A program made the position numbers and the translations under genes. Shown here in pieces: positions 54,183-62,696 of a DNA stretch of 64,000 nt. Below the pieces are notes generated by a model. The model was not told where the DNA came from and ran no database searches. It saw only the letters and a program-made list of their open reading frames with translations. Position 1 is the first letter of the stretch. Each line of letters opens with the position of its first letter. The DNA lies in assembly GCF_000013365.1 (NCBI RefSeq), contig NC_007778.1, positions 1,364,001 through 1,428,000 of the forward strand. The letters run 5' to 3'. This DNA is from Rhodopseudomonas palustris HaA2 (GTDB taxonomy: Bacteria > Pseudomonadota > Alphaproteobacteria > Rhizobiales > Xanthobacteraceae).

Positions 54183-55319
54183 TTAAACAGGCCGGCCGCT
54201 GAGCGCGGCGTGGCGGCGATAATGATGGGTGCTGCCGCCGAACAGCGTCTCGAACGCCAGCAGGCGTTTGAAGTACGCGCCGACGTCGAGCTCCTCGGTG
54301 ACGCCCATGCCGCCATGCAGCTGCACGGATTGCTCGGCGACGAAGCGCGCGCCCTTGCCGATCTTGGCCTTGGCGCCGGAGGCGGCGCGGCCGCGTTCGG
54401 CGGCGTCCGCATCGGCCTTCAGCGCCGCGCGCAGCGCCATCGAGCGAGCTTCATCCACCTGCACCGACATGTCGGTGAGGCGATGCCGGATCACCTGATT
54501 GGCCGCGAGCGGCTTGCCGAACTGTTTTCGAACTTTGGTGTAGTCGAGCGTCTTGTCGGTCAGTGTCTGCATCATGCCGACGGCTTCGGCGGACATCGCG
54601 GCGAGGGCGCGATCGACCACGGCCTCGATCGCCGGATACGCATCGCCGTCGTCGCCGAGTAGCGCGTCCGCCGGCACCCGCACGCCTTGCAGCGTCAGAT
54701 TGCACGCCCGGCCGCCGCCGAGTCGCGGATAGTCGGCGAGCGCCAGTCCCGGCGCGTCGCGCGGCACCATGAACAAACGCAGCGAACCGCTGCCGTTGTT
54801 CGCCAGCCGCGCCGAAACGATCAGCTGATCGGCCGCCGCGCCGTCCAGCACCGCGACCTTGGCGCCATCGAGGACGTAGTTGTCGCCGTCCTTGCGCGCC
54901 GTGGTGTCAACGCGCGACAGGTTTGCGCGCGCGGCGCGTTCGGCATGCGCGAAGGCGAGCCGCAGTGTGCCCTCGGCGACCTGCGGCAGCAGCGCCGCCT
55001 TCTGGTCGTCACGGCCGTGCGCGGCAACGAGGCCTGCGCCGAGCACCACGGTCGACAGATAAGGCTCGCTGACGAGACCGCGACCGAACGCTTCCATCAG
55101 GATGCCGACCTCGATCGCGCCGCCGCCGATGCCGCCGTGCTCCTCGGCGATCGGCAGCGCCAGCCAGCCGAGCTCGGCGAACTGTTTCCAGATCGCCTGG
55201 CTGAAGCCGAGCGGTTCTTTGGCGTTCTGCTCGCGCAGCTTGCTGGTGTAGGTCTCGTTGATGAAGCGGTCGGCGCTTTCGCGCAGCAGCCGCTGTTCGT
55301 CACTGGGCGTGAGATCCAT
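54183..55319 (-). CDS. Acyl-CoA dehydrogenase, second and divergent subunit
   Basis: 378 residues. The N-terminal domain (QLGWLALPIAEEHGGIGGG-like, reading FAELGWLALPIAEEHGG) and C-terminal helices (QFGKPLAANQVIRHRLTDM; QLHGGMGVTEE) identify the ACAD fold. The middle, where most members have the Thr/Ser-rich FAD loop, is less conserved (HAERAARANLSRVDTTARK), as in the small subunits of heteromeric enzymes. It starts 4 bases after the crotonase gene ends and precedes the larger ACAD. A catalytic or structural role cannot be separated. Confidence 0.9.
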   Translation of the reverse strand: MDLTPSDEQRLLRESADRFINETYTSKLREQNAKEPLGFSQAIWKQFAELGWLALPIAEEHGGIGGGAIEVGILMEAFGRGLVSEPYLSTVVLGAGLVAAHGRDDQKAALLPQVAEGTLRLAFAHAERAARANLSRVDTTARKDGDNYVLDGAKVAVLDGAAADQLIVSARLANNGSGSLRLFMVPRDAPGLALADYPRLGGGRACNLTLQGVRVPADALLGDDGDAYPAIEAVVDRALAAMSAEAVGMMQTLTDKTLDYTKVRKQFGKPLAANQVIRHRLTDMSVQVDEARSMALRAALKADADAAERGRAASGAKAKIGKGARFVAEQSVQLHGGMGVTEELDVGAYFKRLLAFETLFGGSTHHYRRHAALSGRPV

Positions 55320-55323
55320 CGCC

Positions 55324-56172
55324 TTACACCTTCACTTGCTTGCGCACCGACGGATGCAGTCCCGACGGATCGACGATCATTCCAAACTCCTGCAGATTGT
55401 GTGCGTGACAAAGCTGATGCAGCGCGAACGCCTGATCGATCGCGGCCGGCTGACCCTGAATGTCCACCGAGCGGTTGACCGCTTCCTTGGTCATCTTCAG
55501 CGCGAAGCTCGGCTTGGCGGCGATGCGCTGCGCCAGATTCAAGGTGAAGGCGGATAGCTCGGCGGCGGCCACCACATGATTGACCATGCCGAGCCGGTGC
55601 GCGTCTTGCGCACTCCAGCTATCGGCGGTGAACAGCAGTTCCTTGGCCTTGCGCGGGCCGAGCTCCCATGGATGCACGAACCACTCGACGCCGCAGACGC
55701 CCATCGTCACCACCGGGTCGCAGAACTCGGCATTGTCGGCGGCGACGATCAGGTCGCAGGCCCAGGCCAGCATCAGCCCGCCGGCGATGCACTTGCCGTG
55801 CACTTCGGCGATGGTCGGCTTGGCGAGATTGCGCCAGCGCCGCGTGATCTGCAGATAAATTTCCTGCTCGCGCGCCATCCGTCCGTGAGCGCCGGGCTCG
55901 CGGAAGCCGCCCCAATGGCCGACCGGCGGGAAGTCGATGCCGGCTTCGTTCTTGGTGGTGGCGCGCAGGTCGTGACCGGCGGAGAAATGCGGGCCGGAGC
56001 CGGCGAGAATGATGACCTTCACGGCATCGTCCTGCACCGCGTCGTCGAACGCGGCGTTGAGGTCGTAGGTCATCTGCAGGTTCTGCGCGTTGCGCGCTTC
56101 CGGCCGGTTCATCACGATCCGCGCGATCGCCGGATCGGGACGTTCGACCACGAGGGTCTCGAAGCCGCCCAT
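55324..56172 (-). CDS. Crotonase-family protein lacking both hydratase glutamates
   Basis: 282 residues from ATG 56172, with GGGAGGATGC upstream. The fold is clear: the oxyanion loop SGPHFSAGHDL (about 59-69) and IAGGLMLAWACD (129-140). The two catalytic Glu of enoyl-CoA hydratase align with Met134 and Val154. So although annotation would say enoyl-CoA hydratase, classical hydration is unlikely. Isomerase, hydrolase or C-C-bond activities are possible. It is the first gene of the acyl-CoA dehydrogenase operon. Confidence 0.88.
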   Translation of the reverse strand: MGGFETLVVERPDPAIARIVMNRPEARNAQNLQMTYDLNAAFDDAVQDDAVKVIILAGSGPHFSAGHDLRATTKNEAGIDFPPVGHWGGFREPGAHGRMAREQEIYLQITRRWRNLAKPTIAEVHGKCIAGGLMLAWACDLIVAADNAEFCDPVVTMGVCGVEWFVHPWELGPRKAKELLFTADSWSAQDAHRLGMVNHVVAAAELSAFTLNLAQRIAAKPSFALKMTKEAVNRSVDIQGQPAAIDQAFALHQLCHAHNLQEFGMIVDPSGLHPSVRKQVKV

Positions 56173-56511
56173 GCATCCTCCCTTTTCTTGTTGTTTCGGC
56201 TTATGCGCGCCGTTGTGGTTGCGCGTAGTCTGGCAGGTCGCTGCGGCGACCGCAAACGTCATCTGCAGCGGCGCCGCGCGCGATATTCCGCCTTGCGGCG
56301 CATATGCGGCGCCGGCCTCGCAATTTATGCTCTCCGTCGTCGACCAGCCGGTTCCGTCGGCTTTGAGGCAGAACAATCCGCGATCCGCGCGTTTATGCGA
56401 TGGGCGTGGGTGGACCTGGGCGAAACCCGGCTGGAATTGATTTTTCGGGCGTGGCGTTCCGTGCGATAGGTCGAGCCCTTCCGCGTCTTCCTCAGCCGCT
56501 GAAAGTGGATC
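56173..56511. other. 339-base divergent intergenic region
   Basis: Separates the minus-strand crotonase operon from the plus-strand exbB operon and must hold both promoters. No clear promoter or regulator box is visible. Candidate ORFs are short with poor codon use. Nothing else recognised. Confidence 0.5.
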
Positions 56512-57312
56512 ATGCCGCTGATTTCGATGGTCTCGACGTTCAGGAATGCTGCTGCCGCGGGCGTGCTGGCCGCCGCGGCATCGCTGCTGCCGTGCAGTCC
56601 CGGCGTCGCCGCCACCGACGTCGCGTCGTTGCCGCGCGACCTGTCGCCCTGGGGCATGTTCACGAGCGCCGACATCGTCGTGCAGGTGGTGATGGCCGGC
56701 CTCGTGGTCGCGTCGCTCGCGACCTGGACGGTGTGGCTGTCGAAGACGCTCGAGCTGCGCCGCGAGACCGCGCGCGCCCGGGACGGATTGGCCAGGCTCG
56801 AAGCGGACGTCACGCTGGCCGAACTGCGCAGCGCCGACGAGGCGCAGGACGCGGTGGCGCAATTGGTGCAGACCGCGGCGCGCGAAGCCAGCCTGTCCGG
56901 CTGGAGCTTCGACGACGAGTTCAAGGAGCGCGTCGCGCTGCGGCTGGAGCGGGTCGAGGCGGCGATGTCGCGGCGGATCGCGCGCGGCACCGGCATTCTG
57001 GCGACCATCGGCGCGGTGGCGCCGTTCGTCGGCCTGTTCGGCACGGTGTGGGGCATCATGAATGCGTTCATCGGGATTTCCGAAGCGCACACCACCAATT
57101 TGGCGGTGGTCGCGCCGGGCATTGCCGAGGCGCTGCTCGCCACCGCGCTCGGCCTCGTCGCCGCGGTGCCGGCGGTGGTGATCTACAACTATCTGGTCCG
57201 CGGGATCGCCAATTATCGCGCGCTGCTCGGCGACGCCTCGGCGCAGGTGCTGCTGCTGGTCAGCCGCGACCGCGGCCGCTCGGCGCGGCTGATGGCGCGA
57301 GCCGCGGAGTAG
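56512..57312 (+). CDS. exbB: ExbB biopolymer transport protein
   Basis: 266 residues. An N-terminal signal-like segment (about 10-35) precedes a periplasmic stretch and the three ExbB membrane helices (about 55-75, 160-185 and 200-222). The conserved [21 protein letters not shown] (part) and the Thr/Gly-rich pore helix are present. With ExbD it uses the proton gradient to energise TonB. It is 3 bases before exbD. Confidence 0.92.
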   Translation: MPLISMVSTFRNAAAAGVLAAAASLLPCSPGVAATDVASLPRDLSPWGMFTSADIVVQVVMAGLVVASLATWTVWLSKTLELRRETARARDGLARLEADVTLAELRSADEAQDAVAQLVQTAAREASLSGWSFDDEFKERVALRLERVEAAMSRRIARGTGILATIGAVAPFVGLFGTVWGIMNAFIGISEAHTTNLAVVAPGIAEALLATALGLVAAVPAVVIYNYLVRGIANYRALLGDASAQVLLLVSRDRGRSARLMARAAE

Positions 57313-57315
57313 GCG

Positions 57316-57756
57316 ATGGGCGTGCGACTCGGGGCGAGGCGGCGGCAGGGCGCCGAGGACGATCTCGCCGTCGCGCACGAGATCAACGTCACGCCGTTCA
57401 TCGACGTGATGCTGGTGCTGCTGATCATCTTCATGGTCGCAGCGCCGCTCGCCACCGTCGATCTCGGCGTCGACCTGCCGGCCTCGACCGCGGTGCCGCA
57501 GCCGCGGCCGGACAAGCCGGTGTATCTCACGCTGCAATCCGATCTCACGCTGGCGATCGGTGAGTCTCCCGTCACCCGCGACGCGCTCGACGGCGCGCTG
57601 CAGAGCGCGACCGGCGGCAACAGGGACGAACGCATCTTCCTGCGCGCCGACAAGGCGGTCAGCTATGGCGACCTGATGGCGGTGATGAACCTGCTGCGCA
57701 ACGCCGGCTATCTCAAGGTCGCGCTCGTCGGCCTCGACGGCCGGGACGCACCATGA
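57316..57756 (+). CDS. exbD: ExbD biopolymer transport protein
   Basis: 146 residues: a cytoplasmic N-terminus, one membrane helix with the essential proton-path Asp (INVTPFIDVMLVLLIIFMV), and a periplasmic domain ending in YGDLMAVMNLLRNAGY and VALVGL. It forms the ExbB5-ExbD2 motor. The downstream tonB gene overlaps it by ATGA. Confidence 0.94.
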   Translation: MGVRLGARRRQGAEDDLAVAHEINVTPFIDVMLVLLIIFMVAAPLATVDLGVDLPASTAVPQPRPDKPVYLTLQSDLTLAIGESPVTRDALDGALQSATGGNRDERIFLRADKAVSYGDLMAVMNLLRNAGYLKVALVGLDGRDAP

Positions 57757-58631
57757 ACGCGTTCGCGCTGCACGAGCCGCCCGGCAAAGGCCGCGCCTCG
57801 CAATGGCTGCTGTCGGCGGCGGCGATCGTCGCCGCGCATCTGGGCCTGATCGCTGCCGCGGTCGCCTGGTATCAGCAGGCGCTACCGCCCGGCGTCGAGA
57901 TGCCGGCGATCCTGGTCGACATGGCGCCGGCGCCGTCTGCGCCCGCCGTGCAGCCGCAGGACCTCGCGCCGGGTCCGCAGATGCAGCAGTCGCAGGCTGC
58001 GCCTGAGCCGGTGAGGCAGGACGAACCGGAGCCCGACCCGGTGAAGTCGGAACCGGTGACACGGGTGGCCGCGCAGCAGGCCGAACCGATCCCGGTGGCG
58101 CCGACGCCCGAGGTCGCGCTGCCGGTACCGGCGAGGCAGCCGGCGAAGCCGGACGCAGCCGAGGTCGAGCGGCCGAAGGTCGCGCCGGTGACCCGCGATC
58201 AGCCCAAGCGCAAGCCGGAGCGCGCCGAGCCGAAGCGGGCCTCGCGCGAGCCGCCGGCGCCGCGCACCACCGCCGCGCCGCGTGCCGAACGTCAGGCCGC
58301 GTTGCAATCGTCTCCGAATGCCGGCCGGGCCGCGGCGGCGGCCGCGCTGCCGTCGTATCGCGAGCGCCTCGCCGCGCATCTGGCGCGCTTCAAGCAATAT
58401 CCGTCGTCGTCGAAGGCCGCCGGCGAGACTGGCACCGCGATGCTGAGCTTCACCGTCGGCCGCCACGGCCAAGTGCTGGGCAGCCGGCTCGCACGCTCGG
58501 CCGGCCATGCCGCGCTCGACGCCGAAACGATGGCGATGATCCGCCGCGCCCAGCCGCTACCGGCATTCCCGCCGGAGATGACGCAGTCCTCGGCCAGCTT
58601 CACCGTGCCGGTGATTTTCTCGCTGCGTTGA
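57753..58631 (+). CDS. tonB: TonB energy transducer
   Basis: 292 residues: cytoplasmic start, membrane helix (about 18-42), a long Pro/Glu/Lys-rich periplasmic spacer (about 50-190) and a C-terminal TonB domain with YRERLAAHLARFKQYP and FTVGRHGQVL. It transmits energy to outer-membrane receptors for iron complexes or B12. No receptor gene lies in the window, so its cargo is unknown. Confidence 0.92.
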   Translation: MNAFALHEPPGKGRASQWLLSAAAIVAAHLGLIAAAVAWYQQALPPGVEMPAILVDMAPAPSAPAVQPQDLAPGPQMQQSQAAPEPVRQDEPEPDPVKSEPVTRVAAQQAEPIPVAPTPEVALPVPARQPAKPDAAEVERPKVAPVTRDQPKRKPERAEPKRASREPPAPRTTAAPRAERQAALQSSPNAGRAAAAAALPSYRERLAAHLARFKQYPSSSKAAGETGTAMLSFTVGRHGQVLGSRLARSAGHAALDAETMAMIRRAQPLPAFPPEMTQSSASFTVPVIFSLR

Positions 58632-58633
58632 CG

Positions 58634-60142
58634 TTACGCCCCTCCGTGCGCGGCCTTCACCGCGGCGCGGTCGACCGCGCCCTTGGCGTCCTTGGGCAAG
58701 GCGTCGACGAACACCACGTGCTTCGGCTTCTTGTAGCGCGCGATCAGCGAGCCGACAAAGTCGGCCAGCGTCACGGCGTCGACGTTTTGACCGGGCTTGC
58801 AGACGCACACCGCCTTGATGGCCTCGCTCCATTGCGGATCGGGCACGCCGATCACCACGGCCTCGGCGATCGCCGGATGCTGCTTCAGCGCGCCTTCGAC
58901 CTCGGCCGGATAGACGTTCTCGCCGCCGGTCTTGATCAGTTCCTTTTCCGGCGCGCGGCCGGCGTAGAACAGATAGCCGTCGGCGTCGAACTTCCCCATG
59001 TCGCCGGTGTGGTGCCAGCCGTTGCGGAAGGCGTGCTGGGTCGCCGCCTCGTTGTTCCAGTAGCCTTTGAACACGGTCGGGCCGCGCAGCACGATCTCGC
59101 CGACCTCACCCGCGGGCAGCGGGCGATCGTCGGCATCGACCACCGCGATCGTGCGCCAGGGCAACGGTCGCCCGGCGGATTTCGGCCGGTCGCGATACGG
59201 CGCAAACGTCGCCAGCCCCGAAGTCTCGGACTGGCCGAAGGTCGCCCAGAACGTCGCCTGCGGACACTCTTTCTCGAACCGCTCGATCGTCTCCGGCGTA
59301 TCGAGGCCGGTGACGGCGCGCAGGCTCTGCAATTGCGCCGACTGAGCCTGATCGAGAATATTGCCGAGCGTCGGCGCGAACTCGGCCAGCACCGTGACGC
59401 GGTGCGCCTCGATGTCGCGCGCCGCCTGCGCCGGATCGAACTTCGCCGAAATCACGCTGGCGCCGCCGGCCTGCTGCAGCGTCAGCATCAGGCCGAGGCC
59501 GGTGACGTGAAACAACGGCAGCATGCCGAGATTGACGTCGCGCTCGGTCAGCCGCCATGCCTCGATCAGCGAACTCTGCGCGATCAACAGATTGCCCTGC
59601 GAGATCAGCGCGCCGCGCGGTTTGCCGCCGACGGCGGCGGTGTGGATGATGACGAAGCCGTCGGCGGCGGCGACCTCCGGTGGCACGAAGGCATCGTCGG
59701 ACTCGAGCTCGGCGAACGGCGCGAACGGGCCGGGATCGGCGCCGATCGCATAGGTCTTTCGCACGCTCGCCAGCGACGGCTGCAGCCCGGCGATGATGTC
59801 GCGGTAATCACTGCCCGCGATCAGCACGGTCGGCGCGCCGTCGCCGAGCACGAAGCCGATCTCCTCGGCGTTGAGCCGATAGTTCACCGGCAGCAGGATG
59901 GCGCCGATCAACGCTACCGCGCCGATCAGCTCGACCATTTCCGGACAGTTCTGCGACAGGATCGCAACACGGTCGCCGGGCCGGACGTTGTCGCGCAGCA
60001 GGCCGGCGGCCAGCCGCTCGATCCGGGCGAGATAGTCGCGGTGGGTGACGCGGACGCCATCGATCACGAAAGCCGTGCGGTCCGGAAACAGCGATGCATT
60101 GCGGCGATAGACATCGCCCAGGGTGAAGTCGTGAAGCGCCAT
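58634..60142 (-). CDS. Acyl-CoA synthetase with atypical P-loop
   Basis: 502 residues of the AMP-forming ligase family. The ATP loop reads TAAVGGKPRGA where most members have TSGTTGxPKG; the Lys/Arg and Gly pattern is kept. Other motifs are standard: FGQSETSG, GYWNNEAAT, HTGDMGKFDADGYLFYAGR and the catalytic KTGGENVYPAEVE. It probably activates a fatty or dicarboxylic acid for the dehydrogenases encoded at 53-56 kb. It ends 2 bases from the convergent tonB stop. Confidence 0.9.
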   Translation of the reverse strand: MALHDFTLGDVYRRNASLFPDRTAFVIDGVRVTHRDYLARIERLAAGLLRDNVRPGDRVAILSQNCPEMVELIGAVALIGAILLPVNYRLNAEEIGFVLGDGAPTVLIAGSDYRDIIAGLQPSLASVRKTYAIGADPGPFAPFAELESDDAFVPPEVAAADGFVIIHTAAVGGKPRGALISQGNLLIAQSSLIEAWRLTERDVNLGMLPLFHVTGLGLMLTLQQAGGASVISAKFDPAQAARDIEAHRVTVLAEFAPTLGNILDQAQSAQLQSLRAVTGLDTPETIERFEKECPQATFWATFGQSETSGLATFAPYRDRPKSAGRPLPWRTIAVVDADDRPLPAGEVGEIVLRGPTVFKGYWNNEAATQHAFRNGWHHTGDMGKFDADGYLFYAGRAPEKELIKTGGENVYPAEVEGALKQHPAIAEAVVIGVPDPQWSEAIKAVCVCKPGQNVDAVTLADFVGSLIARYKKPKHVVFVDALPKDAKGAVDRAAVKAAHGGA

Positions 60143-60469
60143 GCATTTCCCCCGTCTTTCAAGGCTTCAGCCGCGTCCGGCCGGCCCGATTGCTTTGCCC
60201 CTGCGCCGGGTCGGCGGGCGGGCCGTCAGCCTTTTAGCGAAATTCGCCCAAGAGGGAGAATGAAACTTGGCACCGGCCGCTAGCGGTATCCGCTGCGAGT
60301 GGTCACCCGACGCGTGGGCGGCCGGATCGTGTGACAATTCGCGCCACCGGAGGATCGCGGCGTCTTCCGGTTCGGGAGGGGAGCGACCATCTGATGTCAT
60401 GAATGTCCTGTGACTGAGGAACATCGTCAGCTCTATCGAGTTGGACGATCACAACTTCTGGAGGAACCG
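60143..60469. other. 327-base intergenic region before the envelope-stress cluster
   Basis: Separates the acyl-CoA synthetase (minus) and the DUF3618 gene (plus). It holds an EcfG-like promoter at 60418-60442. No gene is convincing; ORFs there are Arg/Pro-rich shadows. Confidence 0.55.
60418..60442 (+). promoter_or_regulatory. EcfG-type general-stress promoter
   Basis: GGAAC (60418-60422), 16-base spacer, then AGTT (60439-60442), against the alphaproteobacterial EcfG consensus GGAAC-N16/17-CGTT. It is 28 bases before the first gene of the cluster. One mismatch in the -10 half. Confidence 0.45.
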
Positions 60470-61693
60470 ATGGCGCACGACGCTCGAACCCTGGACGAGA
60501 TCCGACGCGATACCGAACGCGCCCGGGCCGGATTGACGGAAACCGTCGGCGAGCTGCGGGCAACCGTGGCCGACACCGCGACCGATCTGCGCGAGCGCTA
60601 CTCGCCGCAGGCGATCAAGGACGACGTGACCAGTTACATCAAGACTCGTGGCGAAGAGTTGGCCGACAAGGTCAGCGACAGTATCCGCAACAATCCGGTG
60701 CAGGCGGTGGCGGTCGGCGCGACGCTGGCCTATCCGCTGTGGAAAATCGTCCGCGCGATTCCGGCTCCGGTGCTGATGGTCGGCGCGGGCCTGTATCTCG
60801 CCGGCACCAAGTCGGGCCAGCAACTGACGCAGCGCGCATCCGACGCCGCGGTCGATTTGGCCGGCGATGTCGAGCGCCGCGCCCGGGCCTTCGGCGCCGA
60901 TGCGGCCGATACCGCGGAGGCCGCCAGAGAATACGCGACCGGCGCGCTGCAGGCCGCGGGCGATGCGGCCAGCAGCCGGGCCAATGAGTTCCGGCGAGCC
61001 GCGTCGACCACGGCCGCAGAGTTGAAGCACAAGGGCGAGGAATTCGGCCGCGCCGTTTCGGCGCAGGCCGACGAACTCGGTCGCACCGCGGCGGCAGCCG
61101 GCGGGGCCTTTGCCGGCGAAGTCGACGACGTCGCCGATCGCGGCGTCGGTATCGCCAGCGCGGTGACGGATACGCTCCGCGACACCGCGGCCTCGGTCCG
61201 CGACACCGCCACCTCGATGCGCGAGAGCGCGGCGGATGCCGCCGTTCGACTCCGCGACAAAGTCGGCGAGACGGCCGATGCGGGATTGCACGCCGCCGCC
61301 CGCGCGCGCGATCGCGCCGCCGATATCAGCCAGCGCGCCGGAAAGAACTTCACCGAGACGGTCAGTGCCCATCCGCTGCTCGTCGCCGGCGCCGGCCTCC
61401 TGATCGGCGGCCTGATCGCCAGCGCGATCCCGCGGCTGCGCGCCGAAAAGCAGGTGTTCGGCGACGCCAGCCGCCGGGTGCGTGAACGCGCCGAGGAAAC
61501 GGTGACGCGCGGCGTCGAGGCGGTGAAACAGAAGGGCCGCGATGTCCTGGACAGCGCGGCCGGTGCCGCGGAGGACGAGGGACTGACGCGTGAGAGCATG
61601 GGCGGTCAGGTTCGCGATCTCGGCGATCGCGCCCGCAAGGTCGCCGAAGCAGCGGTCTCGACATTCGAGTCGCCGTCGCAGAACAAGCATTGA
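60470..61693 (+). CDS. DUF3618-type envelope protein, Ala-rich helical repeats
   Basis: 407 residues from ATG 60470 (GGAGGAACCG upstream). Residues 1-45 (LDEIRRDTERARAGLTETVGELR) match DUF3618. A hydrophobic segment follows at about 95-112. Residues 115-310 are a long amphipathic, Ala/Asp/Arg-rich helical region with repeats of the type DTAASVRDTATSMRESAAD, and a second hydrophobic segment lies at about 305-325. It is probably a membrane-attached stress protein. It is the first gene of a six-gene plus-strand cluster. Confidence 0.82.
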   Translation: MAHDARTLDEIRRDTERARAGLTETVGELRATVADTATDLRERYSPQAIKDDVTSYIKTRGEELADKVSDSIRNNPVQAVAVGATLAYPLWKIVRAIPAPVLMVGAGLYLAGTKSGQQLTQRASDAAVDLAGDVERRARAFGADAADTAEAAREYATGALQAAGDAASSRANEFRRAASTTAAELKHKGEEFGRAVSAQADELGRTAAAAGGAFAGEVDDVADRGVGIASAVTDTLRDTAASVRDTATSMRESAADAAVRLRDKVGETADAGLHAAARARDRAADISQRAGKNFTETVSAHPLLVAGAGLLIGGLIASAIPRLRAEKQVFGDASRRVRERAEETVTRGVEAVKQKGRDVLDSAAGAAEDEGLTRESMGGQVRDLGDRARKVAEAAVSTFESPSQNKH

Positions 61694-61714
61694 GACACAG
61701 GGACGGAGATCATC

Positions 61715-62320
61715 ATGGCTGAACAGATCGAGAAGACAGGGAACGGCGCCGGCGGAACGCGGTCGCAGCCGTTGAAGTCGGTGAAGAAGGAAGCCGAAAC
61801 GATGGCGGGTCAGGCGGCGAATGCGGGTCGCGACATCAAGGACCGGGTGGTCGGCCTCGCTGAAGAGACGGTCGACGCCGCGCGCGCCAAGGCAGACGAT
61901 CTGGCCGGCGCCGCCCGCGAGTTCGCCTCGGAAGCCGGCGAGACGATCAAGCAACGCGCCAACGCGCAACGCGAGGCCGGCGCCGACTACATCGGCGGCA
62001 TCGCCGACGCGATCCGGCGCGCGTCGCACGAGTTCGACAACGACGTCCCGATCGCCGGCGTCTACATGCGCAAGGCGGCCAACAAGGTGGAGGAGATCTC
62101 CGACACCGTGCAGCGCGGCGATATCTCGGATCTGGTCAAGGGCGTGCAGGATTTCGCCCGCCGCCAGCCGACCGCGTTTCTCGGCCTCGCGGTGCTGGCC
62201 GGCTTCGGCGCGGTGCGCTTCCTGAAGAGTTCGTCGTCGTCCGCGGAGCCGTCCTATCGCACGGCGTCGCACGACGGTGGTGGAGACGACAACCGGGGAT
62301 ATCGCGATGACTCCAAATAA
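61715..62320 (+). CDS. Alanine-rich helical membrane-anchored protein
   Basis: 201 residues, with ACGGAGATCATC before the ATG. A Lys/Ala/Glu-rich amphipathic N-terminal region (about 20-90, for example AEETVDAARAKADDLAGAA) leads to a single hydrophobic segment near the C-terminus (TAFLGLAVLAGFGAVRFL) and a polar tail. This layout resembles YqjD/ElaB-type (DUF883) ribosome- or membrane-associated proteins. Family not certain. It overlaps the next gene by 14 bases. Confidence 0.75.
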   Translation: MAEQIEKTGNGAGGTRSQPLKSVKKEAETMAGQAANAGRDIKDRVVGLAEETVDAARAKADDLAGAAREFASEAGETIKQRANAQREAGADYIGGIADAIRRASHEFDNDVPIAGVYMRKAANKVEEISDTVQRGDISDLVKGVQDFARRQPTAFLGLAVLAGFGAVRFLKSSSSSAEPSYRTASHDGGGDDNRGYRDDSK

Positions 62321-62696
62321 TCGGTCGATTCCCGAGCTGTTCGGCGATGCGTTCAATCAGTTCGCCAAGCTGATCAGCAACGAGTTCGATCTCGCCCGCG
62401 CCGAGATGGCCGACAAGATCGGCCAGGTCGGTCGCGCGGTGGCGATGATGGGCGCGGGCGCGGTGATCCTGATCCCCGGCCTGGTGGTGTTGCTGTTCGC
62501 GCTCGCGGCCTTGCTGATCGAGAACGGGTTCTCCGCCTCGGTCGCCTATCTGATCACCGGCGGCGGCACGATCGTCGTCGCCGCTGCGCTGATCGGCATC
62601 GGCATCAGCCGGCTGTCGCCCGACTCATTGAAGCCGAACATGACGATCGAGCAATTGCAGCGCGACAAGGTCGCGGCAAAGGAGATGGTGCAGTGA
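62307..62696 (+). CDS. Phage-holin-family (DUF1469/YqjE) membrane protein
   Basis: 129 residues from ATG 62307; GGGGATATCGCG precedes it. The N-terminus SIPELFGDAFNQFAKLISNEFDLARAEM is the DUF1469 signature region, followed by two membrane helices (about 55-75 and 80-105). Despite the holin name these are chromosomal membrane proteins, as YqjE beside YqjD in E. coli. The overlap on both sides indicates a single operon. Confidence 0.87.
   Translation: MTPNNRSIPELFGDAFNQFAKLISNEFDLARAEMADKIGQVGRAVAMMGAGAVILIPGLVVLLFALAALLIENGFSASVAYLITGGGTIVVAAALIGIGISRLSPDSLKPNMTIEQLQRDKVAAKEMVQ

Noticed and set aside
56363-56376. FixK-like TTGA-N6-ACAA upstream of the crotonase operon
   Set aside because: Only seven of eight positions match. 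Many such sites are expected by chance, and nothing else supports oxygen control here.
55324-58062. 912-codon minus-strand frame upstream of the crotonase
   Set aside because: Upstream of 56172 it is antisense to exbB/exbD/tonB and low-complexity. The true start has a perfect ribosome site.
60449-62356. 635-codon minus-strand frame opposite the envelope cluster
   Set aside because: Antisense shadow of three coupled plus-strand genes with good ribosome sites. Its composition is Arg/Gly/Leu-rich with no domain.
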